Shown here: piece by piece, positions 22,519 to 29,684 of the stretch
Position numbering within the stretch: the stretch's first letter is position 1
Layout: each line of letters begins with the position of its first letter
Source: an uncultured Clostridia bacterium
Lineage (GTDB): Bacteria > Bacillota > Clostridia > Christensenellales > CAG-138
Direction: 5' to 3'
Length of the DNA stretch: 37,421 bases
Assembly: GCA_937913075.1 (NCBI GenBank)
Contig: CALEPU010000233.1
Location: forward strand, 1 to 37,421
Notes under the pieces: generated by a model
Databases searched by the model: none
What the model was told of the DNA's origin: nothing
What the model saw: only the letters and a program-made list of their open reading frames with translations
Made by a program: the position numbers and the translations under genes

Positions 22519-24161
22519 ATTACGTCCGCGAATACTACGAGGCTATCCGCTCCGGAGAGATCAACGCTTGCCGCAGGGTCAAATCGGTTTACGGCCGCCT
22601 TGTAGAACAGATGGACGATCCGGACAGTCCATACTGCTTTGACGAGGAGACCGGCGAGCGCCCCATAGAGTTTGTTGAGACCTTCTGCAAACAAAGCCAG
22701 GGCACCATCGGCGCCCCGATCAGGTTGGAGCTTTTTCAGAAAGCTTTCATCCAGGCGCTCTTCGGCTTCCTTGAGAAGGAGACCGGTTTCAGACGCTTCC
22801 GCGAGACGCTCTTTCTTGTGGGACGAAAGAACGGTAAGAGTACGCTGCTTGCCGGCATAGCGCTTTATATGCTGATCGCCGATTACGAAGGCGCAGCCGA
22901 AATCTACTCCGTGGCGACGAAGAAGGACCAGGCGAAGAAGGTATTGACTGAAGCGTCTAACATGGTCAAGCAGTCGCCGGAGCTGCGCGCCGTCCTGAAG
23001 AAGCGCCGGAGTGATATTTACTTTCCGGCGACGTCGAGCTTCTTTGAAGCCCTTGCGTCAGACAGCAACACGCTTGACGGTCTGAACTCTCATTGCGTCA
23101 TCATTGATGAGCTCCATGCTATCCGCGACAGGAACCTCTATGAGGTCATGAAGCAATCGACCTCCTCCAGACGTCAGCCGCTCGTCGTGATGATCACGAC
23201 AGCCGGCACGGTGCGCGACAATATCTTCGATGAGATGTATGAGCTTGCCGGAGATATAGCTGACGGGAAGAAGACGGATGAGACCTTTCTCCCGATTATG
23301 TACGAGCTCGACGCACGAGATGAGTGGATCGCCCCCGCCTGCTGGATCAAAGCGAACCCGGGTCTCGGCACCATCAAGCAGTACCGCACGCTCGCCGACT
23401 TTGTGGCACGTGCGAAGCAGAGCCCGGCCGACGTGCCCGGCATCCTGTGCAAGGACTTCAACTGGAGGGAGAACGAGAATAAGGTCTGGCTCTCCTTCGA
23501 TCAGATCAAGAACCCGGCGACGTATGAGCTTGCCGAACTATATAACACCTATGCTATCGGCGGATGCGACCTTTCCGCAACGACAGACCTGACGGCGGCG
23601 ACGCTGCTGATCAGGCGGCCGCAGGATTCCACCGTCTATATAACGCAGCATTATTTCCTTCCCCAAGCCAAGCTCGACAAGCTTGATGAGAAGGGCACCA
23701 ATGAAGCCCCGTACCGTCTCTGGGCGGAACGAGGGCTTTTGACTATATGCGAGGGCAGCCGCGTGAACTTCTCAATGGTCACGGAATGGTTTTGCCAGAT
23801 GCGTGATGAATACAAGATCGATCCTTACAAGATCGGCTACGACCGAGCCCTTGCGGGGTATTGGGTCGAGGAAATGAAGGCGAACGGCTTTGAGATGGAG
23901 CCTGTTGCCCAGGGACCGTTCACATGGTCTCAGCCCATGCGCGAGATGGGCGCCGCTCTGACGGATAAGATCGTCAACTACAACGATAATCCCGTCTTGA
24001 AGTGGTGCCTCTCCAACACCGGGGTGAAGAAGACAGGACTAAATAACATCCAGCCCGTGAAAATCACCGAGAAGCGCCGCATAGACGGCGCCGTATCGCT
24101 TCTTAATGCGTGGGTCATATACGTGAGAGACTACGACGATTATATGTATTTCGTGGGGTGA
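22515..24161 (+). CDS. terL: Terminase large subunit (HK97/Terminase_1 family)
   Basis: 548 aa, normal family length. ATPase motor: Walker A-like GRKNGKST (103-110) and Walker B VIIDELHA with D198-E199, coupling motif MITTAGT. Nuclease domain: first acid D352 in GGCDLSATTDLT, further acids in GYDRALAGYW and near DGAVSLLNA. It drives DNA into the prohead and cuts concatemers, probably at cos with the HNH protein. ATGA overlap with terS; the portal gene starts five bases after its stop. Confidence 0.95.
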   Translation: MNYVREYYEAIRSGEINACRRVKSVYGRLVEQMDDPDSPYCFDEETGERPIEFVETFCKQSQGTIGAPIRLELFQKAFIQALFGFLEKETGFRRFRETLFLVGRKNGKSTLLAGIALYMLIADYEGAAEIYSVATKKDQAKKVLTEASNMVKQSPELRAVLKKRRSDIYFPATSSFFEALASDSNTLDGLNSHCVIIDELHAIRDRNLYEVMKQSTSSRRQPLVVMITTAGTVRDNIFDEMYELAGDIADGKKTDETFLPIMYELDARDEWIAPACWIKANPGLGTIKQYRTLADFVARAKQSPADVPGILCKDFNWRENENKVWLSFDQIKNPATYELAELYNTYAIGGCDLSATTDLTAATLLIRRPQDSTVYITQHYFLPQAKLDKLDEKGTNEAPYRLWAERGLLTICEGSRVNFSMVTEWFCQMRDEYKIDPYKIGYDRALAGYWVEEMKANGFEMEPVAQGPFTWSQPMREMGAALTDKIVNYNDNPVLKWCLSNTGVKKTGLNNIQPVKITEKRRIDGAVSLLNAWVIYVRDYDDYMYFVG

Positions 24162-24165
24162 ACCA

Positions 24166-25434
24166 GTGAAAAAAGAAAGACGCGGGCTCTTTGAATCCAT
24201 ATTCGGCCGAAAAGAGCCTCAGAACCTTACAGGCTACACAGCCTACCAGCTGCTCAACTCATACCAGAGCAGCTTTACGCCTTATTCGGGGGACGCATGG
24301 GACGTCAGCACGGTGCGCGCTGCCATTGACGCATTCGCCCGGAGAGCTGCAACGGTGCAGCCTCGGCATATCAGGCGCGGCGACGGTAAGCTCGTGGACG
24401 TCACGAGTGAGCTCAATAATATTTTACAGTTTCAGCCGAACCCGACCAAGACGGCGTATCAGTTCTATTATCGCCTTGCAGCGCAGTTCAAGCTCTATAA
24501 CAACGCCTTCGTGTATCCGGTATGGAGCCCGACTGGGAAGCTGATCGCGCTTTACAACGTCAACGCTTCGACGATAGATCTACTGGAGTACAAGGGCGAG
24601 CTTTACTGCCGCTTTAAGTTCCACAACGGGAAGAGCTACACCTTCCCCTATACGGACTTCATTCATATCGGCTCCATGTTTGCCGATCATGATGTTTTCG
24701 GCTCCGACAACTCGGCGCTTGGACCCGTGCTTGCGACCGCGAACACGTTCAACCAGAGCATGAGCAAGTTTGCGGAGCTCGTTGCTATTATTCGCGGCGT
24801 TCTGGAAGTCAACGGCTCCGCGAAGGGCGAAGATCTTACCGCTCGCCGAAACGACTTTATCCGTGACAATCTCCAGATGGAGAATAACGGCGCCGGTATC
24901 ATCGTCACCGATAACAAATACCGCTACACGCCGATCACCGATAAGCAGACGCCTATCCCTGAGGGGCAGCTCAAGTACATAAAGGGCGAGATCTACGACT
25001 ACTTCGGCACCAATGAGGCTATCGTTCAGAACAAGGCAACGCCCGATCAGGAGGATGAGTTTTACGAAGGAGCCATTAAGCCCTTTCTGGCACAGCTGCA
25101 GCAGGCTTTCACGAATTGCCTCTTCAGCGCGAAGGAGCGCGGCTACGGCAACGAGATCGTCGCCGAGGGAAACAAGCTGCAGTTTGCGAAGCTCGGGGAC
25201 AAGCTCAACGCCATCAAGTATCTTTCGGAGATCGGCGCGCTGCAGCTCGATCAGGCTCTTGTTACGCTCGGCTTCCCGCCCATCGGCGGCGAGGAAGGTA
25301 AGCGCAGAGTGCAGACGCTTAACGTGGTCAACGCCGCAAAGGCCGACGAGTATCAGCTCGACAATCCTCAGGCGAAGACTGAACCGGATCCAGACGAAGA
25401 CAAAAAGAAGGAGGACGCAGAAGAGAATGTATAA
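24166..25434 (+). CDS. HK97-family portal protein
   Basis: 422 aa, start GTG 24166. Typical Phage_portal features: AIDAFARRAATVQ near the N-terminus, NPTKTAYQFYYRLAAQ, NNAFVYPVW, YTDFIHIG, and the C-terminal stem/crown with EIYDYFGTNEAIVQ and EFYEGAIKPFL. Twelve copies should form the ring through which DNA enters the head and to which the tail connectors attach. The final 30 residues are a charged tail. Overlaps the protease gene by 8 bases. Confidence 0.94.
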   Translation: MKKERRGLFESIFGRKEPQNLTGYTAYQLLNSYQSSFTPYSGDAWDVSTVRAAIDAFARRAATVQPRHIRRGDGKLVDVTSELNNILQFQPNPTKTAYQFYYRLAAQFKLYNNAFVYPVWSPTGKLIALYNVNASTIDLLEYKGELYCRFKFHNGKSYTFPYTDFIHIGSMFADHDVFGSDNSALGPVLATANTFNQSMSKFAELVAIIRGVLEVNGSAKGEDLTARRNDFIRDNLQMENNGAGIIVTDNKYRYTPITDKQTPIPEGQLKYIKGEIYDYFGTNEAIVQNKATPDQEDEFYEGAIKPFLAQLQQAFTNCLFSAKERGYGNEIVAEGNKLQFAKLGDKLNAIKYLSEIGALQLDQALVTLGFPPIGGEEGKRRVQTLNVVNAAKADEYQLDNPQAKTEPDPDEDKKKEDAEENV

Positions 25435-26038
25435 ACCCAACGAGAGGGAGTACCGCAGCCTTGGCGCGTTTGAAGCTTCCGAGGATAGCGACGTGCTTGT
25501 GATACGTGGTACGCCCATTGTTTTTAATTCGCCGACCGTTCTCTGGGTGGAGGACGAGATCGAGTACAAGGAGGTCATAGATCCTCATGCGCTCGATGAG
25601 TGCGATATGAGCGACTTTATCCTCAATCGCAATCACGGCATAAACGACGGGACCGTTTACGCCAGAACGCGCAACGGCTCCCTTGCCTATGAGATTCTTC
25701 CGGATAGGATGGACATTAAAGGAACGCTCGACAACAACGACGAGCGGCACTGCAATCTATACAGGGACGTTCAGAAGAAGCTCGTCGATAAGATGAGCTT
25801 TTCTTTTGTCTGCTTCCCTGTTGATCAAGGCGGGTACATCTACGATCCCGCCACTCACACCCGCACCATTAAGCGGATCAAAAAACTTTATGACGTTTCG
25901 GCGGTGGATTTTCCCGCCTATAACGATACGAGCATCACCACAGCACGCAGCTTCTTTGAGGAGGAGCACCGCAAGGAGTTTAAGGCGCTGGAGCAGCGCA
26001 GGCGGCGTCAGGAGCTCATTATAAAAACATTCATCTAA
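25427..26038 (+). CDS. HK97-family prohead protease
   Basis: 203 aa from ATG 25427 with AAGGAGG upstream. Herpes/HK97-type serine protease (peptidase U35): strand IRGTPIVFNSPT, catalytic H in ILNRNHG, later KMSFSFV with the serine, and VDFPAYNDT before the end. It removes the scaffold part of the major capsid protein, whose gene follows after 14 bases, and degrades itself. Length is normal. Confidence 0.93.
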   Translation: MYKPNEREYRSLGAFEASEDSDVLVIRGTPIVFNSPTVLWVEDEIEYKEVIDPHALDECDMSDFILNRNHGINDGTVYARTRNGSLAYEILPDRMDIKGTLDNNDERHCNLYRDVQKKLVDKMSFSFVCFPVDQGGYIYDPATHTRTIKRIKKLYDVSAVDFPAYNDTSITTARSFFEEEHRKEFKALEQRRRRQELIIKTFI

Positions 26039-26052
26039 GAAAGGAAAATGAT

Positions 26053-27249
26053 ATGAACATTGAAAAGCGTCTCGCTGAAATAGCGAACAGGAAGGCAGAG
26101 ATCCGCTCTCTGCTCGATTCTACCGAGGCCGCCGACCTCGACGCCCTTGAGAAAGAGCTCCGCGACCTGGAAGCGGAGAAGACCTCTCTCGAAAAAAGGA
26201 AGTCCATAGCCGCCGGCATCAATTCCGGCAACATTTCCGTAATCAACCTCGGCAATGCCGAGCAGCGCAGCGAGGAGACCGACCCCGAAGAGGAGCCCGC
26301 GGAGTATCGCTCTGCGTTCTTCAAGAGGATACAGGGCAAGCCCCTGACCAATGCCGAGCAGCGCGCCTATGACATTATGGAGCAGCGCGCGGCCTATTCC
26401 CCCGGGACCGGCTCCGCCGGTCCCGCTATCCCGCAGGTGACTGCTAACGAGATCGTGAAGAAGATGTACGAGGTATCTCCTATCCTGCAGAAGTGCCGCA
26501 TATTCCACGTGCCCGGTATGCTGAAGATCGCCTATGAGGGCACTAATACCGAGGCATCGCTCCATACCGAGCTCGCATCCATTACCCCCGACAGCGATAC
26601 CCTCATCAGCGTATCCCTCACCGGTTACGAGATCACGAAGCTCATCCGTGCGAGCCGTGCCACTTTGGCTATGACCATTCCCGCATTCGAGCAGTTCATA
26701 GTCGAGATCATCGGCGAGAATATCGGTCGCAGGATCGAGAAGTACATCTTTACCGGCACCGGCAGCGCTCAGCCCGGCGGCGTTTCCACCGGCGGCAAGG
26801 GTTCCGGCGGCACCTATACCTCGGGCACCGACCTGGTCTCCGTCGCGGCTGCTAACACTTTCGCCGCGACCGACGTCGAGACCGCTTACAGTTATCTCGG
26901 CGACGGTTACGAGCGCAACGCAGTATGGGCCATGAGTAAGGTGACGTTCTTCGCCTACTACTACCCGCTTATGGACCGCTCCAAGAATCACCTTATCGAG
27001 TTCTCCAACGGTAAATACTACATCCTCGGTTGTGAAGTCTACTTCACCGGCAGCCTCACAAAGGGCCTCGCTTATCTGGGCGACTTCTCTTACATAATCG
27101 GTAATTTTGCACAGGATATTATCGTTGTCAAGTCCGAGCATTCCGGTCTCTCTGCGAACGCCGTTGACTATCTCGGCTCCTGTGTCTGGGATTCCAAGCC
27201 TATTCCCGGTCTCGGCGCGTTCGTTAAGATCAACAAGGCCCAGAGCTAA
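26053..27249 (+). CDS. HK97-fold major capsid protein
   Basis: 398 aa. Residues about 1-70 are a strong coiled coil (IEKRLAEIANRKAEIRS, LEKELRDLEAEK), the delta/scaffold domain expected to be cut off by the protease. The mature part has the A-domain and spine features of HK97 capsids: PQVTANEIVKKMYEVSP, IRASRATLAM, FEQFIVEIIGENIGRRIEKY, FTGTGSAQPGG, and the C-terminal ALVYGDF-like LAYLGDFSYIIG. A separate coat-decoration gene is not seen. Codon use is strongly biased, as for a highly expressed gene. Confidence 0.95.
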   Translation: MNIEKRLAEIANRKAEIRSLLDSTEAADLDALEKELRDLEAEKTSLEKRKSIAAGINSGNISVINLGNAEQRSEETDPEEEPAEYRSAFFKRIQGKPLTNAEQRAYDIMEQRAAYSPGTGSAGPAIPQVTANEIVKKMYEVSPILQKCRIFHVPGMLKIAYEGTNTEASLHTELASITPDSDTLISVSLTGYEITKLIRASRATLAMTIPAFEQFIVEIIGENIGRRIEKYIFTGTGSAQPGGVSTGGKGSGGTYTSGTDLVSVAAANTFAATDVETAYSYLGDGYERNAVWAMSKVTFFAYYYPLMDRSKNHLIEFSNGKYYILGCEVYFTGSLTKGLAYLGDFSYIIGNFAQDIIVVKSEHSGLSANAVDYLGSCVWDSKPIPGLGAFVKINKAQS

Positions 27250-27260
27250 GGAGGCTGAGT

Positions 27261-27692
27261 ATGGCGGCAAATAATCCTTGGTCTGAAGCTTATCCCGGAC
27301 GCTCAATCAACCCTTGGGAGTCGGAGTGGAGACAGCTGTGCCGAGTGCTCCGCATAACCGGCGTTGAGTACGAGTACGAGCTTATAGGCCTGATCAATGC
27401 CGCCTGCGCTGATCTCGGCTTGGGCGGTATAGTCCCCCAGAAGCTTTATAACAGCAACGATCCGCTGATCAGACGCGCCATACACCTGTACGTGAAGGCT
27501 CAGTTCGGCCTCGATAATCCGGACAGCGAGAAGTACATGGCGAGCTATGAAGCGCTCAAGCGTCACTTGATGCTCTCATCCGAGTACATTACGGAGCCGG
27601 AGGAGGAAGAAGAAACCGGTTCCGGCTCCAGGAATATTTCGGGTATCGGCACCGGCCCCGACATACTGGACCCGGGGCTCACTCGTCCGTAA
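27261..27692 (+). CDS. Head-tail connector (gp6-like adaptor)
   Basis: 143 aa, GGAGG upstream. Helical N-terminal part with WRQLCRVLRITGVEYEYELIGLINAACADLG and the second helix pair DPLIRRAIHLYVKAQFG, as in HK97 gp6/SPP1 gp15-type adaptors that form a ring under the portal (motifs quoted in part: LIRRAIHLYVKAQFG). The C-terminus is an acidic and Gly/Ser-rich tail beyond residue about 112 and may be disordered. Position directly after the capsid gene is typical. Confidence 0.8.
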   Translation: MAANNPWSEAYPGRSINPWESEWRQLCRVLRITGVEYEYELIGLINAACADLGLGGIVPQKLYNSNDPLIRRAIHLYVKAQFGLDNPDSEKYMASYEALKRHLMLSSEYITEPEEEEETGSGSRNISGIGTGPDILDPGLTRP

Positions 27693-27704
27693 AGGAGGCA
27701 GCTC

Positions 27705-28031
27705 ATGTATTGGCGCGATGTAGGGTACCTCTGTACGGAACACGAACAGCTTGACGCCCTCGGCAAGCCGTACAAGACCTTTGAAAAGAGGATGGTGTAC
27801 TGCAATTCGAAAGGCGTCAAGCGCAACGAGTTTTACCAGGCGCAGGCTCAAGGGTACCGCCCTGAGCTCTGTGTTGACGTCAGAGAGAGCGAGTATCATC
27901 ACGAGAATCACTTTGAGTTCGGCGGGGTAATGTACCGGATTATCCGCACATACCCCGTCGCTCGTGAAGCCTTGGAGCTCGTGTGCCAGGCTCTCATCCA
28001 GGACGACGGAGGCGGAAATGTACCGTACTAA
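27705..28031 (+). CDS. Head closure protein (gp7/SPP1 gp16-like)
   Basis: 108 aa, AAAGGAGG upstream. A small beta-barrel-like sequence with KRMVYCNSKGVKRNEFYQAQAQG, RPELCVDVRESEY and the later strand VMYRIIRTYPV. These are the marks of stopper proteins that plug the head until the tail joins. It overlaps the next gene by 14 bases. In most relatives an HK97-gp10 neck gene would follow here; in this phage that gene lies at 36013-36546. Confidence 0.78.
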   Translation: MYWRDVGYLCTEHEQLDALGKPYKTFEKRMVYCNSKGVKRNEFYQAQAQGYRPELCVDVRESEYHHENHFEFGGVMYRIIRTYPVAREALELVCQALIQDDGGGNVPY

Positions 28032-28398
28032 AGACTTTATCGAGGAGCTCAGGGCGCAGCTCGATCTTATTCTCCCTACGTACTACGAGGAAGCGCCGTC
28101 CAAGGCGACGCGTTTCCCTTATTGTGTTATCAGCGGGATAAAGGTCACTGATCTCGCCCAGGGCGATCAAATTTATTTCTACTTGGACATATGGGGCGAT
28201 GAGAAAGCTCCGGAGACGACCGTCGCGCTTGAGGAGTATTGCGATCTTCTTCGGAACGGGCTTTCCGGCGCCGTGCTTGTACGTGAAGGATCCTTCGGGG
28301 CGCATCTCGGCTTTGACAGTCAGAACCCGATGCAGGATTCGGAGTTCGATATAGCGCACCGCCGGCTCTCTATGTCCGCCCGAATATTCTACAATTAG
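28018..28398 (+). CDS. Tail completion/minor tail protein
   Basis: 126 aa from ATG 28018 behind GGAGGCG. N-terminal helix (TKDFIEELRAQLDLILPT), then FPYCVISGI, a beta pair (QIYFYLDIWGD), a helix with LEEYCDLLRNGL and C-terminal strands (HRRLSMSARIFYN). This is the pattern of tail completion/DUF3168-like proteins between neck and major tail genes, which join the tail tube to the head. The exact family is less certain. Confidence 0.65.
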   Translation: MYRTKDFIEELRAQLDLILPTYYEEAPSKATRFPYCVISGIKVTDLAQGDQIYFYLDIWGDEKAPETTVALEEYCDLLRNGLSGAVLVREGSFGAHLGFDSQNPMQDSEFDIAHRRLSMSARIFYN

Positions 28399-28408
28399 GA
28401 GGCACTTA

Positions 28409-28966
28409 ATGATAACAAATCTCACAACGACACAGATAGAGAGTATCCAGATCGATGAGGGTATGATCTATCTGAATTACGGCGAATCCGGTGAGATCTT
28501 CCTTGCGCCTACGAGGGGCGGCGGTGAATTCTCTGCGACCGCGCAGATTCGCGATATCGAGTTTGACGGCAGGCACGGCAAAACGGCCGGTATGCAGGTC
28601 ATTGAGGAGCAGGCAGCGTCACTGAAGGTCACCACTCTCAACCTCAGCCAGGCGAACCTCGCCATGGCGATTCCGACGGCTGTTGTGAATACGACATCAG
28701 GCGCAAACAGCGCGGTCGTTAATCCTGCAACCGGTTATATCGCCCCCGCAAAGTATCTGACGAACGTCACCATGTTCTGTAAGACGATCGGCGGCAAGTA
28801 CAAGAAGATCACAATTTACAACCCGCTCCACGAGGGCGGAATCAACCTGAAGGCAGTCCAGAAAGCCGAGGGCGAGCTCGCCCTTGAGTTCACAGCGCAT
28901 TATCCCCACACCGATCTTGATGGAAACCTGTGGAAAATCGAAGAGCTCACCGCTCTGCCGTCTTAA
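28409..28966 (+). CDS. Major tail protein
   Basis: 185 aa, AGGAGG upstream. Beta-rich tube protein: MIYLNYGESGEIFLAPTRGG, the block IRDIEFDGRHGKTAGMQV, a long loop with VVNTTSGANSAVVNP, and final strands ELALEFTAHYPHTDL. This is the phi13/TP901-like pattern of tail tube proteins. Hexameric rings of it should stack around the tape measure. Its place before the frameshifted chaperones confirms the assignment. Confidence 0.87.
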   Translation: MITNLTTTQIESIQIDEGMIYLNYGESGEIFLAPTRGGGEFSATAQIRDIEFDGRHGKTAGMQVIEEQAASLKVTTLNLSQANLAMAIPTAVVNTTSGANSAVVNPATGYIAPAKYLTNVTMFCKTIGGKYKKITIYNPLHEGGINLKAVQKAEGELALEFTAHYPHTDLDGNLWKIEELTALPS

Positions 28967-28982
28967 TACCAAGGAGGTTTAT

Positions 28983-29351
28983 ATGCTCACTATTCGCACA
29001 ATGCCTATTCTGCTGAAGATCGTCGGCAAGCTCGATCTGCGCCCCGTTATAGACGTCGTAAAAGACCTCGACATCTTCGACGAGCCCGCTAACAAAGAAG
29101 ACGCCCTGCGTCAGCTCTCCGATAAAGAGAAAATGGGTAAGGTCGGCATGGAGATACTCAGCGCTATAACGCCTCAGCTCGGCAGGATTGCCGATGATAT
29201 TCTGCCCCTTGTAGCGGCCTATAAGAAATGCACTATAGAGGATGCGGAGGACATGGACGCCGCAGAGGTCATCAATGAGATTATTAATGATGACGGTGTA
29301 AGAAGTTTTTTCAAAACTGCCTTGCGAAAGAAAACCGAGACAGAAGCCTGA
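28983..29351 (+). CDS. Tail assembly chaperone, upstream frame (G-like)
   Basis: 122 aa from ATG 28983 with AAGGAGG. Helical, acidic protein (DVVKDLDIFDEPANKEDA, MGKVGMEILSAITPQLG, EDMDAAEVINEII). It sits between major tail and tape measure, where phage tails encode a G/G-T chaperone pair. A slippery heptamer T-TTT-TTC at 29306-29312 precedes its stop, so a fraction of ribosomes should shift to -1 and read on to 29683. The chaperone binds tape measure protein during tail assembly. Confidence 0.85.
   Translation: MLTIRTMPILLKIVGKLDLRPVIDVVKDLDIFDEPANKEDALRQLSDKEKMGKVGMEILSAITPQLGRIADDILPLVAAYKKCTIEDAEDMDAAEVINEIINDDGVRSFFKTALRKKTETEA
29306..29312 (+). promoter_or_regulatory. Slippery site for programmed -1 frameshift
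   Basis: The heptamer T TTT TTC is in the correct X-XXY-YYZ register relative to the upstream frame (codons begin at 29307). The -1 frame has no stop from here to 29683. The site lies about 37 bases before the zero-frame TGA. Confidence 0.8.
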
Positions 29352-29683
29352 GCCTCCTTCACCGATATTATGATTGGCAGCTTATCGAGGATCTTCCTTT
29401 ATCGTTCCTCGGCGAGCTGCTTTCTTATGCGGAAGAAGAGGAGGCGCGGCTTTCGAAGCTTGAAGCCGAGAAGCAGCTCATGCCGCTGTGGCTCGTCAGT
29501 TATGCAATAGCCCGTTTCAAGGGTGAGGAGTTCATGGATTTCAAAGAGTTTATAGAACGTGCGTTCGATAACACCTCGGAGCCTGACCCGAAGCCCAAGA
29601 GGAAGAAAACCTCCGCAGAGATCCTCGCCGAGTTCGGCCCGCTCGTCGAAGCCGACCGTCAGAACCGGCTGAAAGGAGGCTGA
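29312..29683 (+). CDS. Tail assembly chaperone, -1 frame extension (T-like)
   Basis: Read as the C-terminal 123 residues of a 233-residue fusion beginning at 28983. After the slip the sequence is protein-like throughout: RSLSLLHRYYDWQLIEDLP, SFLGELLSYAEEEEARL, MPLWLVSYAIARFKGEEFM, and a basic/acidic tail (KPKRKKTSAEIL). The part from 29480 alone has an ATG but no ribosome site, so independent translation is unlikely. It ends two bases before the tape measure start. This matches the G-T arrangement known from lambda and from Gram-positive siphophages. Confidence 0.82.
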   Translation, partial: QNCLAKENRDRSLSLLHRYYDWQLIEDLPLSFLGELLSYAEEEEARLSKLEAEKQLMPLWLVSYAIARFKGEEFMDFKEFIERAFDNTSEPDPKPKRKKTSAEILAEFGPLVEADRQNRLKGG

Positions 29684-29684
29684 T

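Noticed and set aside
26035..27306. 423-codon minus-strand frame opposite the capsid gene
   Set aside because: Shadow frame of a strongly biased, highly expressed gene; the plus-strand product is an unmistakable HK97 capsid protein.
29480..29683. Independent 67-aa gene before the tape measure
   Set aside because: No ribosome site; coding character extends upstream of its ATG to the frameshift site.
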